The position numbers were made by a program, and so were the translations under genes. A stretch of 64,000 bases of DNA, from assembly GCA_024399135.1 (NCBI GenBank), contig JAKSHY010000010.1:1-64000 (forward strand), read 5' to 3'. Numbering within the stretch: position 1 is the first letter of the stretch; each line of letters starts with the position of its first letter. Below, in pieces: positions 25,627 through 35,045 of the stretch. The notes under the pieces are model-generated. The model saw nothing but the letters and a program-made list of their open reading frames with translations, had not been told where the DNA came from and searched no databases. Source of the stretch: Lachnospiraceae bacterium. GTDB taxonomy: Bacteria; Bacillota; Clostridia; Lachnospirales; Lachnospiraceae.

Positions 25627-27987
25627 ATGATTAACCTACCAAATACATTTTTTGAAGATGAAGTCCGTGAGGGCTTCTATATACCGTCAGCAGTTAAGAA
25701 AGCATGGGGCGCTGAACTCATGATTCTTAGCGCTATAGATGAGCTGTGCCAGAAGTATGGTATTAAATACTATGCTGAGTGGGGCACTTTTTTGGGTGCT
25801 GTAAGACATGGTGGATTCATTCCGTGGGATGATGACATGGATATAGGAATGCTGAGGGATGATTATGAGAAATTTCTCGAGCATGCCGATGAACTTCCGA
25901 AGGGATTTAAGGTCTATAATTTGCGTTCCAGAGAATCGCATGACCAGTTTCTGGCCAATGTGGTTAATCTTGACCGTATATGCTTCGAACCAGAACATCT
26001 CGAAACGTATCATGGATTCCCCTATATAGCATGCGTAGACATCTTCATAACAGATTATGTCAGCAAGGACAAGAATGCTTTTTATGAAATGATAAGCGAC
26101 GCGAAGATGGTGCTTGGAGTTTCGGATTCTATTAAGGATGGTACCCTTAAGGGCAAAGATATAGAAATTGCCCTTAGCCGAATTGAATCAAAATTTGGAA
26201 AGAAAATATCGATAGAAAAAGATTTAAATAAGACAGCTCATAAGCTTGATATATTAGCTGAGAGTATCTTCATGCGATTTAGTCACGACGAAGCTGATGA
26301 GGTATCTCAGATAATGCCATGGGGATTGCAGCATGACAGGCGTCACCCAATCGGATGGTATGATGAGCTTGTGAAACTTCCGTTCGAGGGAATTGAGGTT
26401 CCGGTTCCTTGCGATTATGTGGAGGCTCTAACCTCAAGATATGGGGACTTTATGACTCTATATAAGAATGCAGGAGCACATAATTATCCTTACTTTTTAG
26501 GACAAAGAGATAATTTAAAGAAGGTCCTCGACTTCGAACTCCCAGAATACAGTTTTGACAAATTGAGTCAGAATAAAGAATTAATTGATACGACTAATTC
26601 ATATAAGGCTACTGTAGACGAATGCCTAGAGGCTATCAAAAGGACATATAAAAATGTATCCGAACTGTTAAACGGTATAAATTCTGGTGATGTGTCATCG
26701 AACTACATAGATTCTTCAATGAAGGATACCGTTCTTGATAATCTGGCGAATATGCAGAATCTTGCTATAGACCTTGGAAATTTCATGGAAGGTGTTAAGG
26801 GCGAAGGCTATGATATCGTATCATTGGTAGAGAAGCTCTGCGAAAAAATATATAACTTATATACGCATATTGATTCGAATTGGACTATTATTGCGGATGC
26901 AGCAATTCAGCTTGCTTTAGAGTTTTCGGATGATGAAAAACAGTTAAATAACGATTTAGGCACTGCTCTTGATAATCTTATCGATACTGTTAATAGGAGA
27001 AAAGAATATATCTTTATGCCATTCAAGGCTTCTTACATGAATAGCTTCGGCACTGAATATGAAAATGCCTGCAAGGATGAAGATATAGATGTTTACGTTG
27101 TCCCCATGCCATACTATTTTAAGAATTATGCTGGCGTTTTAAAGGATATGCAGTATGACCTTTCTTCGTATCAGAGTGTGGCATTAGCTGCTAACGGACT
27201 TGTTCACTGTGATGAATTCGATTTCGAACTGCATTTTCCTGACAGAATATATACGCAGTATCCATATGACAATGAGAATGAGGTTACAGGAATTCCACCA
27301 TTCCTTCACTCAGATAATATAAGAAAATACACTAATGAACTGGTGTATATGCCTTGGTTTAAGACTTCTCCATTTAATACGGAAAATCAAAGAGAGTACA
27401 AAAATATGATGTACTATGCTCTGATGCCAGGGGTAGTTAATGCTGACAAAGTGATTCTTTCTTCGGAGGGAGAAAGAACCAATTATGTCAGTAAGCTTAC
27501 TGAATGGGCAGGTGATGATACTAAAGCTATTTGGGAGTCGAAAGTCCAGGTTTTAGAGGAAATAGACAGTAATCCTGAAGCTGACAGTCAGGAAGATAAT
27601 ACTACTTCGTTATGCGTCCAGGGTGAAAAGAAAAATAAGATGATGGTGTTTTTTATATCTTTGTCCTTGCTGGTTACGGGAGATGAAAGAGCAATTGAAA
27701 AGCTTCGGAATGTGATTGAAACCTTCGAAGAAAATAAGGATAAGCTGGATATTCTCTGGGTTAGAAATGACGAAGAGAAGATATTAAAGGAAATTAATCC
27801 ATCTATGTATGACAAATATATAGCATTAATTGAAAATTTTGAAACAAGAGGTATCGGACATTCTACATTCGAAAAGTGTGAAAAGCTTGTTGAGATGGCA
27901 GATGCTTTTTATGGAGATCCAGGCGTTCAGGCACACGAGTTTAGAAACGCGAAAAAGCCAGTAATGATAATGAATTATGATATCTAG
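25627..27987 (+). CDS. LicD phosphotransferase fused to a CDP-glycerol-transferase-associated domain
   Basis: 786 residues in three parts. Residues 1-310 are LicD (EWGTFLGAVRH, PWDDDMDIG at 50-75, closely matching the 4706 gene). Residues about 320-455 are helical and probably form a linker bundle. Residues about 460-786 are a Rossmann-like domain (FMPFKASYMNSFGTEYEN, DVYVVPMPYYFKNYAG, DRIYTQYPYDNEN, LVYMPWFKTSPF, final KKPVMIMNYDI) that I know from large Lachnospiraceae proteins with teichoic-acid-type CDP-glycerol transferases. One chain may therefore both bind and move a phospho-alcohol. A TATAAT at 25612-25617 is only 10 bases before the ATG and no Shine-Dalgarno site is visible, so a leaderless transcript is possible. 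Confidence 0.82.
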   Translation: MINLPNTFFEDEVREGFYIPSAVKKAWGAELMILSAIDELCQKYGIKYYAEWGTFLGAVRHGGFIPWDDDMDIGMLRDDYEKFLEHADELPKGFKVYNLRSRESHDQFLANVVNLDRICFEPEHLETYHGFPYIACVDIFITDYVSKDKNAFYEMISDAKMVLGVSDSIKDGTLKGKDIEIALSRIESKFGKKISIEKDLNKTAHKLDILAESIFMRFSHDEADEVSQIMPWGLQHDRRHPIGWYDELVKLPFEGIEVPVPCDYVEALTSRYGDFMTLYKNAGAHNYPYFLGQRDNLKKVLDFELPEYSFDKLSQNKELIDTTNSYKATVDECLEAIKRTYKNVSELLNGINSGDVSSNYIDSSMKDTVLDNLANMQNLAIDLGNFMEGVKGEGYDIVSLVEKLCEKIYNLYTHIDSNWTIIADAAIQLALEFSDDEKQLNNDLGTALDNLIDTVNRRKEYIFMPFKASYMNSFGTEYENACKDEDIDVYVVPMPYYFKNYAGVLKDMQYDLSSYQSVALAANGLVHCDEFDFELHFPDRIYTQYPYDNENEVTGIPPFLHSDNIRKYTNELVYMPWFKTSPFNTENQREYKNMMYYALMPGVVNADKVILSSEGERTNYVSKLTEWAGDDTKAIWESKVQVLEEIDSNPEADSQEDNTTSLCVQGEKKNKMMVFFISLSLLVTGDERAIEKLRNVIETFEENKDKLDILWVRNDEEKILKEINPSMYDKYIALIENFETRGIGHSTFEKCEKLVEMADAFYGDPGVQAHEFRNAKKPVMIMNYDI

Positions 27988-28017
27988 AAAAATGTATAAA
28001 AAATATATATTTGTCCT

Positions 28018-28044
28018 TAGATTTTAGTGCATTATAGCCGAAAC
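28018..28044 (+). promoter_or_regulatory. Candidate sigma-28 promoter of the chemotaxis receptor
   Basis: TAGA (28018-28021), 15 bases, then GCCGAAAC (28037-28044): close to TAAA-N15-GCCGATAT, as expected for late motility genes. A TATAAT at 28050-28055 has no good -35 partner. Confidence 0.5.
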
Positions 28045-28088
28045 GATGATATAATTATTTAAAATTTGTTTTTTAAAGGAGAGTTATT

Positions 28089-29798
28089 ATGGCAAAAGAA
28101 AAACAGGCTAATGACAAGGTTAAATTTCTCCAGTCGATTGGCGCGAAAATTGCTGCTGTAATTGTTATTGCAGTATTGCTTACAAGTGTACTTTGTGTAG
28201 CAATTATCGTTCCTAATTATGAGAGCGATGTTTCTTCAACAGTTAAGAATTACATGTATGACATGGCGATGTCTTATGGAGAACTGGTACAGACTCAGAT
28301 TGATTCGGGAAATACATTAGATTACAAAAGATATGCAGCTTTAATAGGTGATGTTAAAGTTTCTGGAATGAGTTCGTCTTATGCATACGTGGTATCTAAA
28401 GATGGTATCATGCAATTCCATCCAACAGAAGAAAAGGTTGGAAATCCAGTAGAGAATGAAGTTGTTTCAGGATTGGTTAAGGATATTGCAGCAGGCAAGC
28501 ATCCACAGCCAGCAGTAACTACATACCTTTTCAAGGGTGTTAATAAATATGCTTCTTATAATGTGTTATCTGATGACAGTATTCTGGTTATTACAGCAGA
28601 TGAGTCAGATGCACTTGCCGCAGTTAATAAGGTTACAACATATGCACTCTTCGTAATTGTTGGTTCAGTTATCTTATTTGCCATAATTGGTATATTCTTC
28701 GGTATTGTTTTATCGAAGCCAATCGTTAAAATTACTGAAATTGTTAAGGATACAGCAGAGTTTAAATTTAAGCATTCTGACGAAGCTGCTAAGATCGTTA
28801 AGCGTAAGGATGAATGTGGCGCTATGGGAAGAGCTGTTGGCGCTATGAGAGCTAATTTGAGAACTATGGTTGGTGATATTAGCAATGTTAATTCATCTAT
28901 CACAGGTTCTGTAACAGAACTTGAAACAATTTCAAATCAAATTAATGCAATGTGTACAGACAATTCTGCTACAACTCAGCAGCTGGCAGCAGGAATGCAG
29001 GAAACATCTGCAACAACAGAAACTATCAATGGAAATATTGCAAGTATGCAGAACAATGCTAATGAAATTAAGCAGCTTGCAAATGACGGTGTTTCAATTT
29101 CGTCTGAAGTAATGCAAAGAGCTAATAATCTTCGTCAGTCTACTCAGACAGCAACTAATAAGACTTCTCAGATGTACAGCAATGTTAAGGAAAAGACAGA
29201 GCAGGCTATTGAAGAGTCAAAGGCTGTTGATAGAATCAATGAGCTTACAGATGCAATTATGTCTATCTCTTCACAGACTTCATTACTTGCATTAAATGCA
29301 TCAATTGAAGCTGCTCGTGCAGGTGAGGCTGGTAGAGGATTCGCAGTAGTTGCTACAGAAATTGGTAACCTTGCTAACCAGACATCGCAGACAGTTGGTG
29401 ATATTAATACTATCGTTAAGGAAGTTAACGAAGCTGTTTCAGGAATGGCTGAAAGCTTACAGGAAACAATGGACTTCTTAGAGAATGTTGTTCTTAAGGA
29501 TTACTCAGACTTTGAGAAGGTTTCTGAGCAATACGAAAAGGATGCAGATGAATTCGAAAGAAGCATGAGCAATATTGGTGATGGAATCACAGGCTTGGCT
29601 GATAGCATTGAGGATATTGTTAAGGCACTTGAAGGCATCAATTCAATCGTTGGTGAATCAACAATTGGAGTTACAGATATCGCTGAGAAGACTACAGATG
29701 TTGTTACTCAGACATCTAAGAATACAGAAATCGTTGATGAGTGTATTTCTAATGTTGAAAAGCTTCGTAATATTGCAGAGATGTTCACAATGGAGTAA
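28089..29798 (+). CDS. Methyl-accepting chemotaxis protein
   Basis: 569-residue membrane receptor. TM1 is at about 17-38 (IAAVIVIAVLLTSVLCVAII) and TM2 at about 183-208. Between them lies a single-Cache sensor domain (YAYVVSKDGIMQFHP, EEKVGNPV) of the kind that binds small organic acids or amino acids. A HAMP segment follows, then the signalling hairpin with tip QTSLLALNASIEAARAGEAG and RGFAVVATEIGNLANQTS near residue 400. It passes ligand signals to CheA/CheW and tunes the flagellar motor, linking the flagellin island to behaviour. AAAGGAG precedes the ATG; a sigma-28-like promoter lies upstream. Confidence 0.95.
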   Translation: MAKEKQANDKVKFLQSIGAKIAAVIVIAVLLTSVLCVAIIVPNYESDVSSTVKNYMYDMAMSYGELVQTQIDSGNTLDYKRYAALIGDVKVSGMSSSYAYVVSKDGIMQFHPTEEKVGNPVENEVVSGLVKDIAAGKHPQPAVTTYLFKGVNKYASYNVLSDDSILVITADESDALAAVNKVTTYALFVIVGSVILFAIIGIFFGIVLSKPIVKITEIVKDTAEFKFKHSDEAAKIVKRKDECGAMGRAVGAMRANLRTMVGDISNVNSSITGSVTELETISNQINAMCTDNSATTQQLAAGMQETSATTETINGNIASMQNNANEIKQLANDGVSISSEVMQRANNLRQSTQTATNKTSQMYSNVKEKTEQAIEESKAVDRINELTDAIMSISSQTSLLALNASIEAARAGEAGRGFAVVATEIGNLANQTSQTVGDINTIVKEVNEAVSGMAESLQETMDFLENVVLKDYSDFEKVSEQYEKDADEFERSMSNIGDGITGLADSIEDIVKALEGINSIVGESTIGVTDIAEKTTDVVTQTSKNTEIVDECISNVEKLRNIAEMFTME

Positions 29799-29882
29799 AA
29801 TAGGGTTCGGGTTTCAAGGAATGTGATTTTAAGAATCGAATCCTTTGTGAAAGTTCACAGTATTTTTTGGAGGCTATAATAA

Positions 29883-30002
29883 ATGGAAATTATGCTTTTA
29901 GGCGGTGGCCTACTTATAGTTATATTAGCAGTTGTTATCTCAATCGTCTCTTCTGTTGTTTCAACTCTCGCAGCAGTAGTGGATGAAGAGGATGATGAGT
30001 AA
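29883..30002 (+). CDS. Small membrane protein, 39 residues
   Basis: A short frame with a strong ribosome site (GGAGG, 9 bases before ATG). The protein is MEIMLLGGG, a hydrophobic helix of about 22 residues (LLIVILAVVISIVSSVVSTL) and an acidic tail ending DEEDDE. A terminator follows 23 bases after the stop. It lies downstream of the chemotaxis receptor and could share its transcript. Function unknown. Its Shine-Dalgarno site, single membrane helix and terminator make it a credible gene. Confidence 0.65.
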   Translation: MEIMLLGGGLLIVILAVVISIVSSVVSTLAAVVDEEDDE

Positions 30003-30024
30003 ATAATTAATATAGCGTTATAAT

Positions 30025-30072
30025 AAAAAGAAGAAGTTTTTGAGGAGTGCCTCATTAACTTCTTCTTTTTTA
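30025..30072 (+). terminator. Terminator after the small membrane protein
   Basis: A 14-bp perfect A/T-rich stem (30025-30038 with 30057-30070) capped by an inner GAGG/CCTC pairing, ending in a T run. Because both arms carry A or T runs, it could work in both directions and also serve the lipoprotein gene at 30096. Confidence 0.85.
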
Positions 30073-30095
30073 TGGAGCGTCTTACATTCTGATGA

Positions 30096-30677
30096 CTAAT
30101 TAAGCTCGAAACCACATGTTAATAAAACAGAATCAAATAATTCGCCGAAAGTCATCTGACTAATTTCGCCCTCAATGATGTAGCAGAATTTAACTCCATC
30201 TTTTTCAAAATCATAGATATCAGTTTTCAAGCTTTCAGAATATCTGTGTGTTACCTTAACATTACTTAATTCTTCCTCTGAAGAAGTCATATTGTCATCA
30301 TAAACACCAGAAATATCTTCAGTAGTAGTCTTACTAGCTCTTAAATAAGTTTTAACTTCGTCTCCATCAGCGTTTTCAACGGATGACTGAATCTCAACAA
30401 GAGTGTCATTGATAACAAACATTTCAGCATCTGAAGGAATGTACTTTGATTCAAGCTTGATTCCTGTCTGGGATTCAATTTCATCTACGCTTCCAACTCC
30501 GATCATTGGATTAGGCATCCCAGTAGTTGGTGTATCCTCAGAAGCTTCAGAGGAACTTACAGTTTCGCTACTAGAAGCTGAAGCACTTGAACTTTCGTCA
30601 GTCTTTCCACAAGCACACATGCTGATACAAAGTGATGCTGCAAAAAATAAAGCAATGTACTTTTTTGTATTTTTCAT
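30096..30677 (-). CDS. Predicted lipoprotein of unknown function
   Basis: 193 residues from MKNTKKYIAL, with AAGGAG 5 bases upstream. A signal peptide of type II (LFFAASLCISMCACG) puts a lipidated Cys near residue 19-21, so the protein is anchored outside the membrane. A Ser-rich spacer (SSSASASSSETVSSSEAS) of about 25 residues follows, then a folded domain of about 140 residues with VGSVDEIESQTGIKLE, which resembles the DUF4367-like lipoproteins of clostridia. In-frame codons back to 30743 lack a ribosome site and are rejected. Confidence 0.78.
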   Translation of the reverse strand: MKNTKKYIALFFAASLCISMCACGKTDESSSASASSSETVSSSEASEDTPTTGMPNPMIGVGSVDEIESQTGIKLESKYIPSDAEMFVINDTLVEIQSSVENADGDEVKTYLRASKTTTEDISGVYDDNMTSSEEELSNVKVTHRYSESLKTDIYDFEKDGVKFCYIIEGEISQMTFGELFDSVLLTCGFELN

Positions 30678-30895
30678 ATATTCTCCTTTCAAGGTTTGTT
30701 GGCAATTTTCTTTGAATTGATTTAACCTGGTTCTTTGATGCAACCAAAGTTTGTGTCATAATTTTAGTGCCGCAATCTGATTGATTGTAATTCAATATAT
30801 CACATAAAATGCGTACTTGACAAGAATACACCTATGAGATAGAATATCCTTTGCTGGAGTTAGGAGACTATGAAATGCTTCAGTAAATTTAATAT

Positions 30896-30969
30896 GTGCG
30901 CTTAGCTCAGCTGGATAGAGCGTTTGGCTACGGACCAAAAGGTCGGGGGTTCGAATCCTCTAGCGCACG
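30896..30969 (+). tRNA. tRNA-Arg (anticodon ACG)
   Basis: A complete cloverleaf of 74 bases: acceptor GTGCGCT with AGCGCAC, D arm GCTC...GAGC, anticodon stem TTTGG/CCAAA with loop CTACGGA (anticodon ACG), 5-base variable loop, and T loop TTCGAAT. No CCA is encoded. It reads CGU/CGC/CGA after A-to-I editing by TadA. tRNA 3' ends are common integration sites, and a glycan gene cluster with different content follows. Confidence 0.95.
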
Positions 30970-30981
30970 CGTTCAAAAATG

Positions 30982-31019
30982 CTCGGAAAACTTGATTTTA
31001 CAAGGATCCGAGTTTTTTT
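30982..31019 (+). terminator. Terminator after tRNA-Arg
   Basis: CTCGGA (30982-30987) pairs with TCCGAG (31007-31012), with a further CTTG/CAAG pairing inside, followed by seven T. Confidence 0.8.
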
Positions 31020-31410
31020 ATTGGTTCAATAAAGTTGTTACAATTTTTGGATCAGATAAAATTTCCGTTTTATAATCAATTTCTTCAGAAAAATGAATAT
31101 ATGCCTCGGCTTGAAAAATAGAAAAAAGGAATAAACGCTAATAAATTTGTTCTTTTCAGCCGATAAAAACTCTGTATGGGTATTTTTAAAGGACAACCAT
31201 TGAATAATATTATGAAAACGTATTAAAGGTGTGAAGGGACTCACAGGGATATAGAATAAAGAGAGAAGCCTCGCGTCAGAAGATGTGGGGCTTCGATGAT
31301 GTTTGGAGAAAAGTTATGCTCGTTAAACAATCCTTTTGCACTAGTCCCTTTTTGTGATTAAAAGAAAAATGGAAGAATGGAAATATATATAAAATTGAGG
31401 AAATAATCAG
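31020..31410. other. Gap between tRNA-Arg and the radical SAM island
   Basis: No gene seen. It holds a perfect GCCGATAA (31159-31166), the sigma-28 -10 core, with TAAA 13 bases upstream (two short of the norm), and an 8-bp hairpin (31265-31272 with 31287-31294, one G-T pair) without a T run. Either could serve the operon that starts at 31411. No integrase or clear repeat of the tRNA end was seen. Confidence 0.4.
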
Positions 31411-32448
31411 ATGAAGAAAACAGTTGCTATAGCTGCATTTTGCATTCATGAGGATGAATGTTGGTTTTTTGCAAAGGAATTTAATTGTTTATTTTACAAG
31501 AATATAGATACAGAAGAAACGGTTATTTGTGGTTCGGTTCCATGGGAAGCAGTCAAAAAGAATATGCTTTATAAAGAGATGGAATATGTGAATAACAAAT
31601 TATATCTTATCCCATTTAAAGCTAGAAGTATAGCGGTATATGATATAGCACAAAAAACATTTTACAAGATTGAACTAGATACACAAATAATTCCCCCAAA
31701 TGCAAAAAATTATTTCCGAGCTGGTTTTGTTTATAATCAATTTATTTATGCGTTTGGTGTGCATGTTCCAACAATATTGGTGATCGATACAGTTAATGAC
31801 AAGATAGAGTATTTAACAAAATGGTTCAAAGAGGTTGAACGTTTTCTACCCAACACATCACAAGCTCTTTTTAGAAAACAAATAGTAGTAATTGAAAAAA
31901 AAGCATATATACCGATGGTGCATGCAAATGTGATATTAAGTGTCGATTTAGTAACAAATGAAATTTGTGTGAAACGACTTAATTTTAAGGTCTCTGGTTA
32001 TGTGGGAGTGACAAATGACAGAGAAAATATCTATTTGGCTGCTCGAGAAGGTCAAGGACTCATAGGCTGTTGGAATTGCATATCGGAACAAGAAAGAGTA
32101 ATAGGTTTTTTAAATCAGGATGGGGATGAAATTAATAAGTATTTGACATATGGTTTAGCTGGGGTTGAAGTCTATTATTTTGAACATAAAAATAGTAAAT
32201 TGAGCAACCAATTTATACGAAATGCGGAATTTGATTGTGATTGTTTATTGAGTAATGGGTTCGAAAATGCCTTTTTTTGTGATGACGGAAAAGTTGAACT
32301 CATTTCTAATGGTATCAAGAAGAGGCTTGATATTTCGATTGAAGTATCAAATGGTGATAAAGAGAAGATTTATCAACTACAAGATTATTGTAGAGAATCA
32401 AAATGGAATGGGATAGAAAACTTTATGGAAGAAATTATTGAGAAATAG
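31411..32448 (+). CDS. Predicted beta-propeller protein of unknown function
   Basis: 345 residues, no signal peptide or membrane segment. The sequence consists of repeating short strand units with aromatic turns (NNKLYLIPFKARSIAVYD, NQFIYAFGVHVPTILVID, KKAYIPMVHANVILSVD, RENIYLAAREGQG) about 45-50 residues apart, the look of a Kelch- or WD-like propeller. No enzyme motif is recognised. It is the first gene of the island operon, 11 bases before a GT2, and might scaffold or bind the glycan. AATTGAGGAAA provides a GAGG ribosome site. Confidence 0.6.
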   Translation: MKKTVAIAAFCIHEDECWFFAKEFNCLFYKNIDTEETVICGSVPWEAVKKNMLYKEMEYVNNKLYLIPFKARSIAVYDIAQKTFYKIELDTQIIPPNAKNYFRAGFVYNQFIYAFGVHVPTILVIDTVNDKIEYLTKWFKEVERFLPNTSQALFRKQIVVIEKKAYIPMVHANVILSVDLVTNEICVKRLNFKVSGYVGVTNDRENIYLAAREGQGLIGCWNCISEQERVIGFLNQDGDEINKYLTYGLAGVEVYYFEHKNSKLSNQFIRNAEFDCDCLLSNGFENAFFCDDGKVELISNGIKKRLDISIEVSNGDKEKIYQLQDYCRESKWNGIENFMEEIIEK

Positions 32449-32459
32449 GAGATTTACCG

Positions 32460-33755
32460 ATGAACAAAATATCTGTGATAATACCGATATATAATGCTGA
32501 AAGATATTTAAAAAGGACATTTTCTTGCTTCCTTAATCAAGATTATGAGAATTATGAACTTGTTGCAGTAAATGATAATTCTACAGATTGTTCTGAGGCA
32601 ATAATACAATCCTTTATACCTATGTTTAGAGAAAAAGGCGTGGAATTAAAACTCGTAAATAGAGTAGAGAATGGGGGGCTATGCGCAGCTTTGAATTCTG
32701 GTTTGGAATGTTCGACAGGACAATATTTATGCTTCCCAGATGCAGATGATGAAGTTGATGAAAAATATTTATCTTCTATGATTAATGTGCTTAGAAAAGA
32801 GAATAGTAAATGGGTACGGTGTAATTATGAAATAGTATTGGATGATGAGAATCGAGGATATGATGTGATTCTGCCAACTGTAAGTGTATATAAAAATGAT
32901 TTTTTTGACTTTATATCAAAGTATATTCCGCATAATGCTTGGAATATGCTTGTTGAAAAAGAATATTTTTTACAATGCGTGGGAGAAAAATTATATGATT
33001 CAAGGCTCACTCAGGAGTGGTCAATTCTTTTGCCACTGGCTTACAAATCGAATTATTCTAGATGCCAAGAAAAATTATATAGATATCATATAAAAAAACA
33101 TGCTATGTCAGGTTGGAGAAATGGTGATATTGCATCTGTTATTGAACACATTGATGCACTAGAAAAATTAAATAGACTGATAATAGACAGAATAGAAAAC
33201 ATGGCAATGAGTGACAAAAGAGTAGCGTATAAAGCACTTTCAATCTATTATCATATGCTCAAATCTCGAAAATATTCAGAAAAAGAGATTTATGATTTAG
33301 CCGAATTTGAGGAAAGAAAGGTATACGAATTAGGCGGTGAATTTATAGATAGTGTTGAAGTAAAGAATAAAATCCATGATGCAGATATGTTCACTAGAAT
33401 AGCTTTTGACAAACTCTTAGAGGCGAATCTCTCGGTTGCTGTTCATGATTATAAGTTCTTTAAAGGAAAGATTATTGGAGGTTACAGAGTTGTCTATGAT
33501 AAAGGTGGTAAAGAAATTATTGAGATGTTAGCCAATATCTACGGAGAACCAGTAGGAATATGGAACTATGAGTCCTTTGATAAAACGCAGAATACAACTC
33601 CAATAATGTGTTTGATTCAAAATTCAAAAGTGTACAGAGAGTTTACAAATAGATACTCAGATGAAATATTCCTTGAATACCGACAACTTAGAAACTCAAT
33701 AAGAGGTTGGGCTGCAGGAAAGGAAGCAAAAAGTTATGTGGAAAGAATTTGCTGA
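32460..33755 (+). CDS. GT2 glycosyltransferase with long C-terminal region
   Basis: 431 residues. The GT-A domain (1-230) has ISVIIPIYNAERYLKRT, VAVNDNSTDCSE, ENGGLCAALNSGLE and PDADDEVDE, where DAD replaces the common D-x-D. The remaining 200 residues are helical, with no recognised domain. GGAG lies 8 bases upstream. The 3' end overlaps the next gene by 20 bases, so the two are coupled. Confidence 0.87.
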   Translation: MNKISVIIPIYNAERYLKRTFSCFLNQDYENYELVAVNDNSTDCSEAIIQSFIPMFREKGVELKLVNRVENGGLCAALNSGLECSTGQYLCFPDADDEVDEKYLSSMINVLRKENSKWVRCNYEIVLDDENRGYDVILPTVSVYKNDFFDFISKYIPHNAWNMLVEKEYFLQCVGEKLYDSRLTQEWSILLPLAYKSNYSRCQEKLYRYHIKKHAMSGWRNGDIASVIEHIDALEKLNRLIIDRIENMAMSDKRVAYKALSIYYHMLKSRKYSEKEIYDLAEFEERKVYELGGEFIDSVEVKNKIHDADMFTRIAFDKLLEANLSVAVHDYKFFKGKIIGGYRVVYDKGGKEIIEMLANIYGEPVGIWNYESFDKTQNTTPIMCLIQNSKVYREFTNRYSDEIFLEYRQLRNSIRGWAAGKEAKSYVERIC

Positions 33756-35028
33756 ATGTGCGGAAAGTAAAAAAATTGTGTGCTATGGCGCTGGTAATAA
33801 TGCAAAAAATATCTTAAAAAAAGAAGCATTTCAGCCATTTATAAAACAAATAGTTTGTTTTGTGGATAAGGACAAAACCAAGATAGGAAATAACTTTATA
33901 ATAGATGACATGTCAATCGTAATAAGGGATATTTCCTATATAGAACAAGTAAAAGATGAAATAGTTCTTGTGACGATTTCTGACTACTCTGAAGTTGGAG
34001 ATAAGTTGTCCGAAAGGGGAATTAAATGGTTTTCTTTATTGGAGATGATCATGGATTTGACTTTTGAACCAATTAAGAGAAGAGGGTATAAAAAAACTGC
34101 AATATTACTGAATACCCCAAACTATCTCAATCTTGGAGATCATGCAATAGCAATAGCAGAGATTGACATGTTAAAAATGTGTTATGAAAATGTATTTGAA
34201 TTGGATACTGGGATGTGCAATGACATTGGGTTGAGCCGATTGAAGGAATACATACTTGATGATGATGTTATATATATTCAAGGTGGCGGAAATATGGGAT
34301 CACTTTGGAGAACATGCGAAAATAATATAAGAAGGATTATAAAAGCGTTTCCCCAAAATGATATTTTCATATTCCCACAATCGATATTTTATGACATGAT
34401 ACCTGAAAATGAACAATACTTTAACGATTCAATACCCATATATAATGGTCATAAACATCTGACTATTTGTTTAAGGGATAAACAGAGTTTTGAATTTGTA
34501 AAAAAAACATATACATGCAAAAGCGTGTTGGCTCCTGACATGGTTTTAACCATGAATTATCAGAGAAATGGTAATAGTAGAAAGGGAATAGGGGTTTTAC
34601 TTAGGAATGATAAAGAACGTGTACTTACAGATGATTATATTGAATGTATAAACGAGACAGTTAATGCTTTGAAAAAAACAGTAAATCTGATTTCGCATCA
34701 TACAGATACTGGGATTGTAGATAGAAAAGTTCGCCTTGATCAGATGTTGGAAATGTATGCAAGTTGTGAACTTATTATTACAGATCGGTTGCATGGAATG
34801 CTATTCTCGGTAATTACAAATACTCCATGTATAGTGTTTGATAATAGTTATGGTAAAATATCTTCTTTATATCATACTTGGCTATATGATTACAATGGAA
34901 TAACAATCACAAGGCAACAAACAAGCAGTGAACTAAAAAAAATGATATCAAAAAAAATAAATATGTCTTCAGAAATATTCAGAAGCAAAGAATTTAAAGA
35001 TATTCTGTTAAAAGAGATTAATATGTAA
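33736..35028 (+). CDS. Polysaccharide pyruvyltransferase-family protein (pair 1)
   Basis: 430 residues. Residues about 5-105 form a Rossmann-like domain (KKIVCYGAGNNAKNIL, IVCFVDKDKTKIGN) also found at the front of the 36392 and 39421 proteins. Residues about 115-420 are the CsaB/WcaK-type pyruvyltransferase domain: ILLNTPNYLNLGDHAIAIAE, YIQGGGNMGSLW, FPQSIFYD, and ITDRLHGMLFSVITNTP. Such enzymes add ketal pyruvate from PEP to surface sugars. The order is GT2, pyruvyltransferase, radical SAM, then the same pair again. Confidence 0.85.
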   Translation: MWKEFAECAESKKIVCYGAGNNAKNILKKEAFQPFIKQIVCFVDKDKTKIGNNFIIDDMSIVIRDISYIEQVKDEIVLVTISDYSEVGDKLSERGIKWFSLLEMIMDLTFEPIKRRGYKKTAILLNTPNYLNLGDHAIAIAEIDMLKMCYENVFELDTGMCNDIGLSRLKEYILDDDVIYIQGGGNMGSLWRTCENNIRRIIKAFPQNDIFIFPQSIFYDMIPENEQYFNDSIPIYNGHKHLTICLRDKQSFEFVKKTYTCKSVLAPDMVLTMNYQRNGNSRKGIGVLLRNDKERVLTDDYIECINETVNALKKTVNLISHHTDTGIVDRKVRLDQMLEMYASCELIITDRLHGMLFSVITNTPCIVFDNSYGKISSLYHTWLYDYNGITITRQQTSSELKKMISKKINMSSEIFRSKEFKDILLKEINM

Positions 35029-35045
35029 ATACGGAGGAAAAAGAG

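Noticed and set aside
29855-30115. Minus-strand frame opposite the small membrane protein
   Set aside because: Low-complexity Ser-rich antisense frame crossing a terminator, with no ribosome site.
31245-31300. Riboswitch before the radical SAM island
   Set aside because: Only one 8-bp hairpin without flanking conserved elements; it fits no riboswitch class I know.
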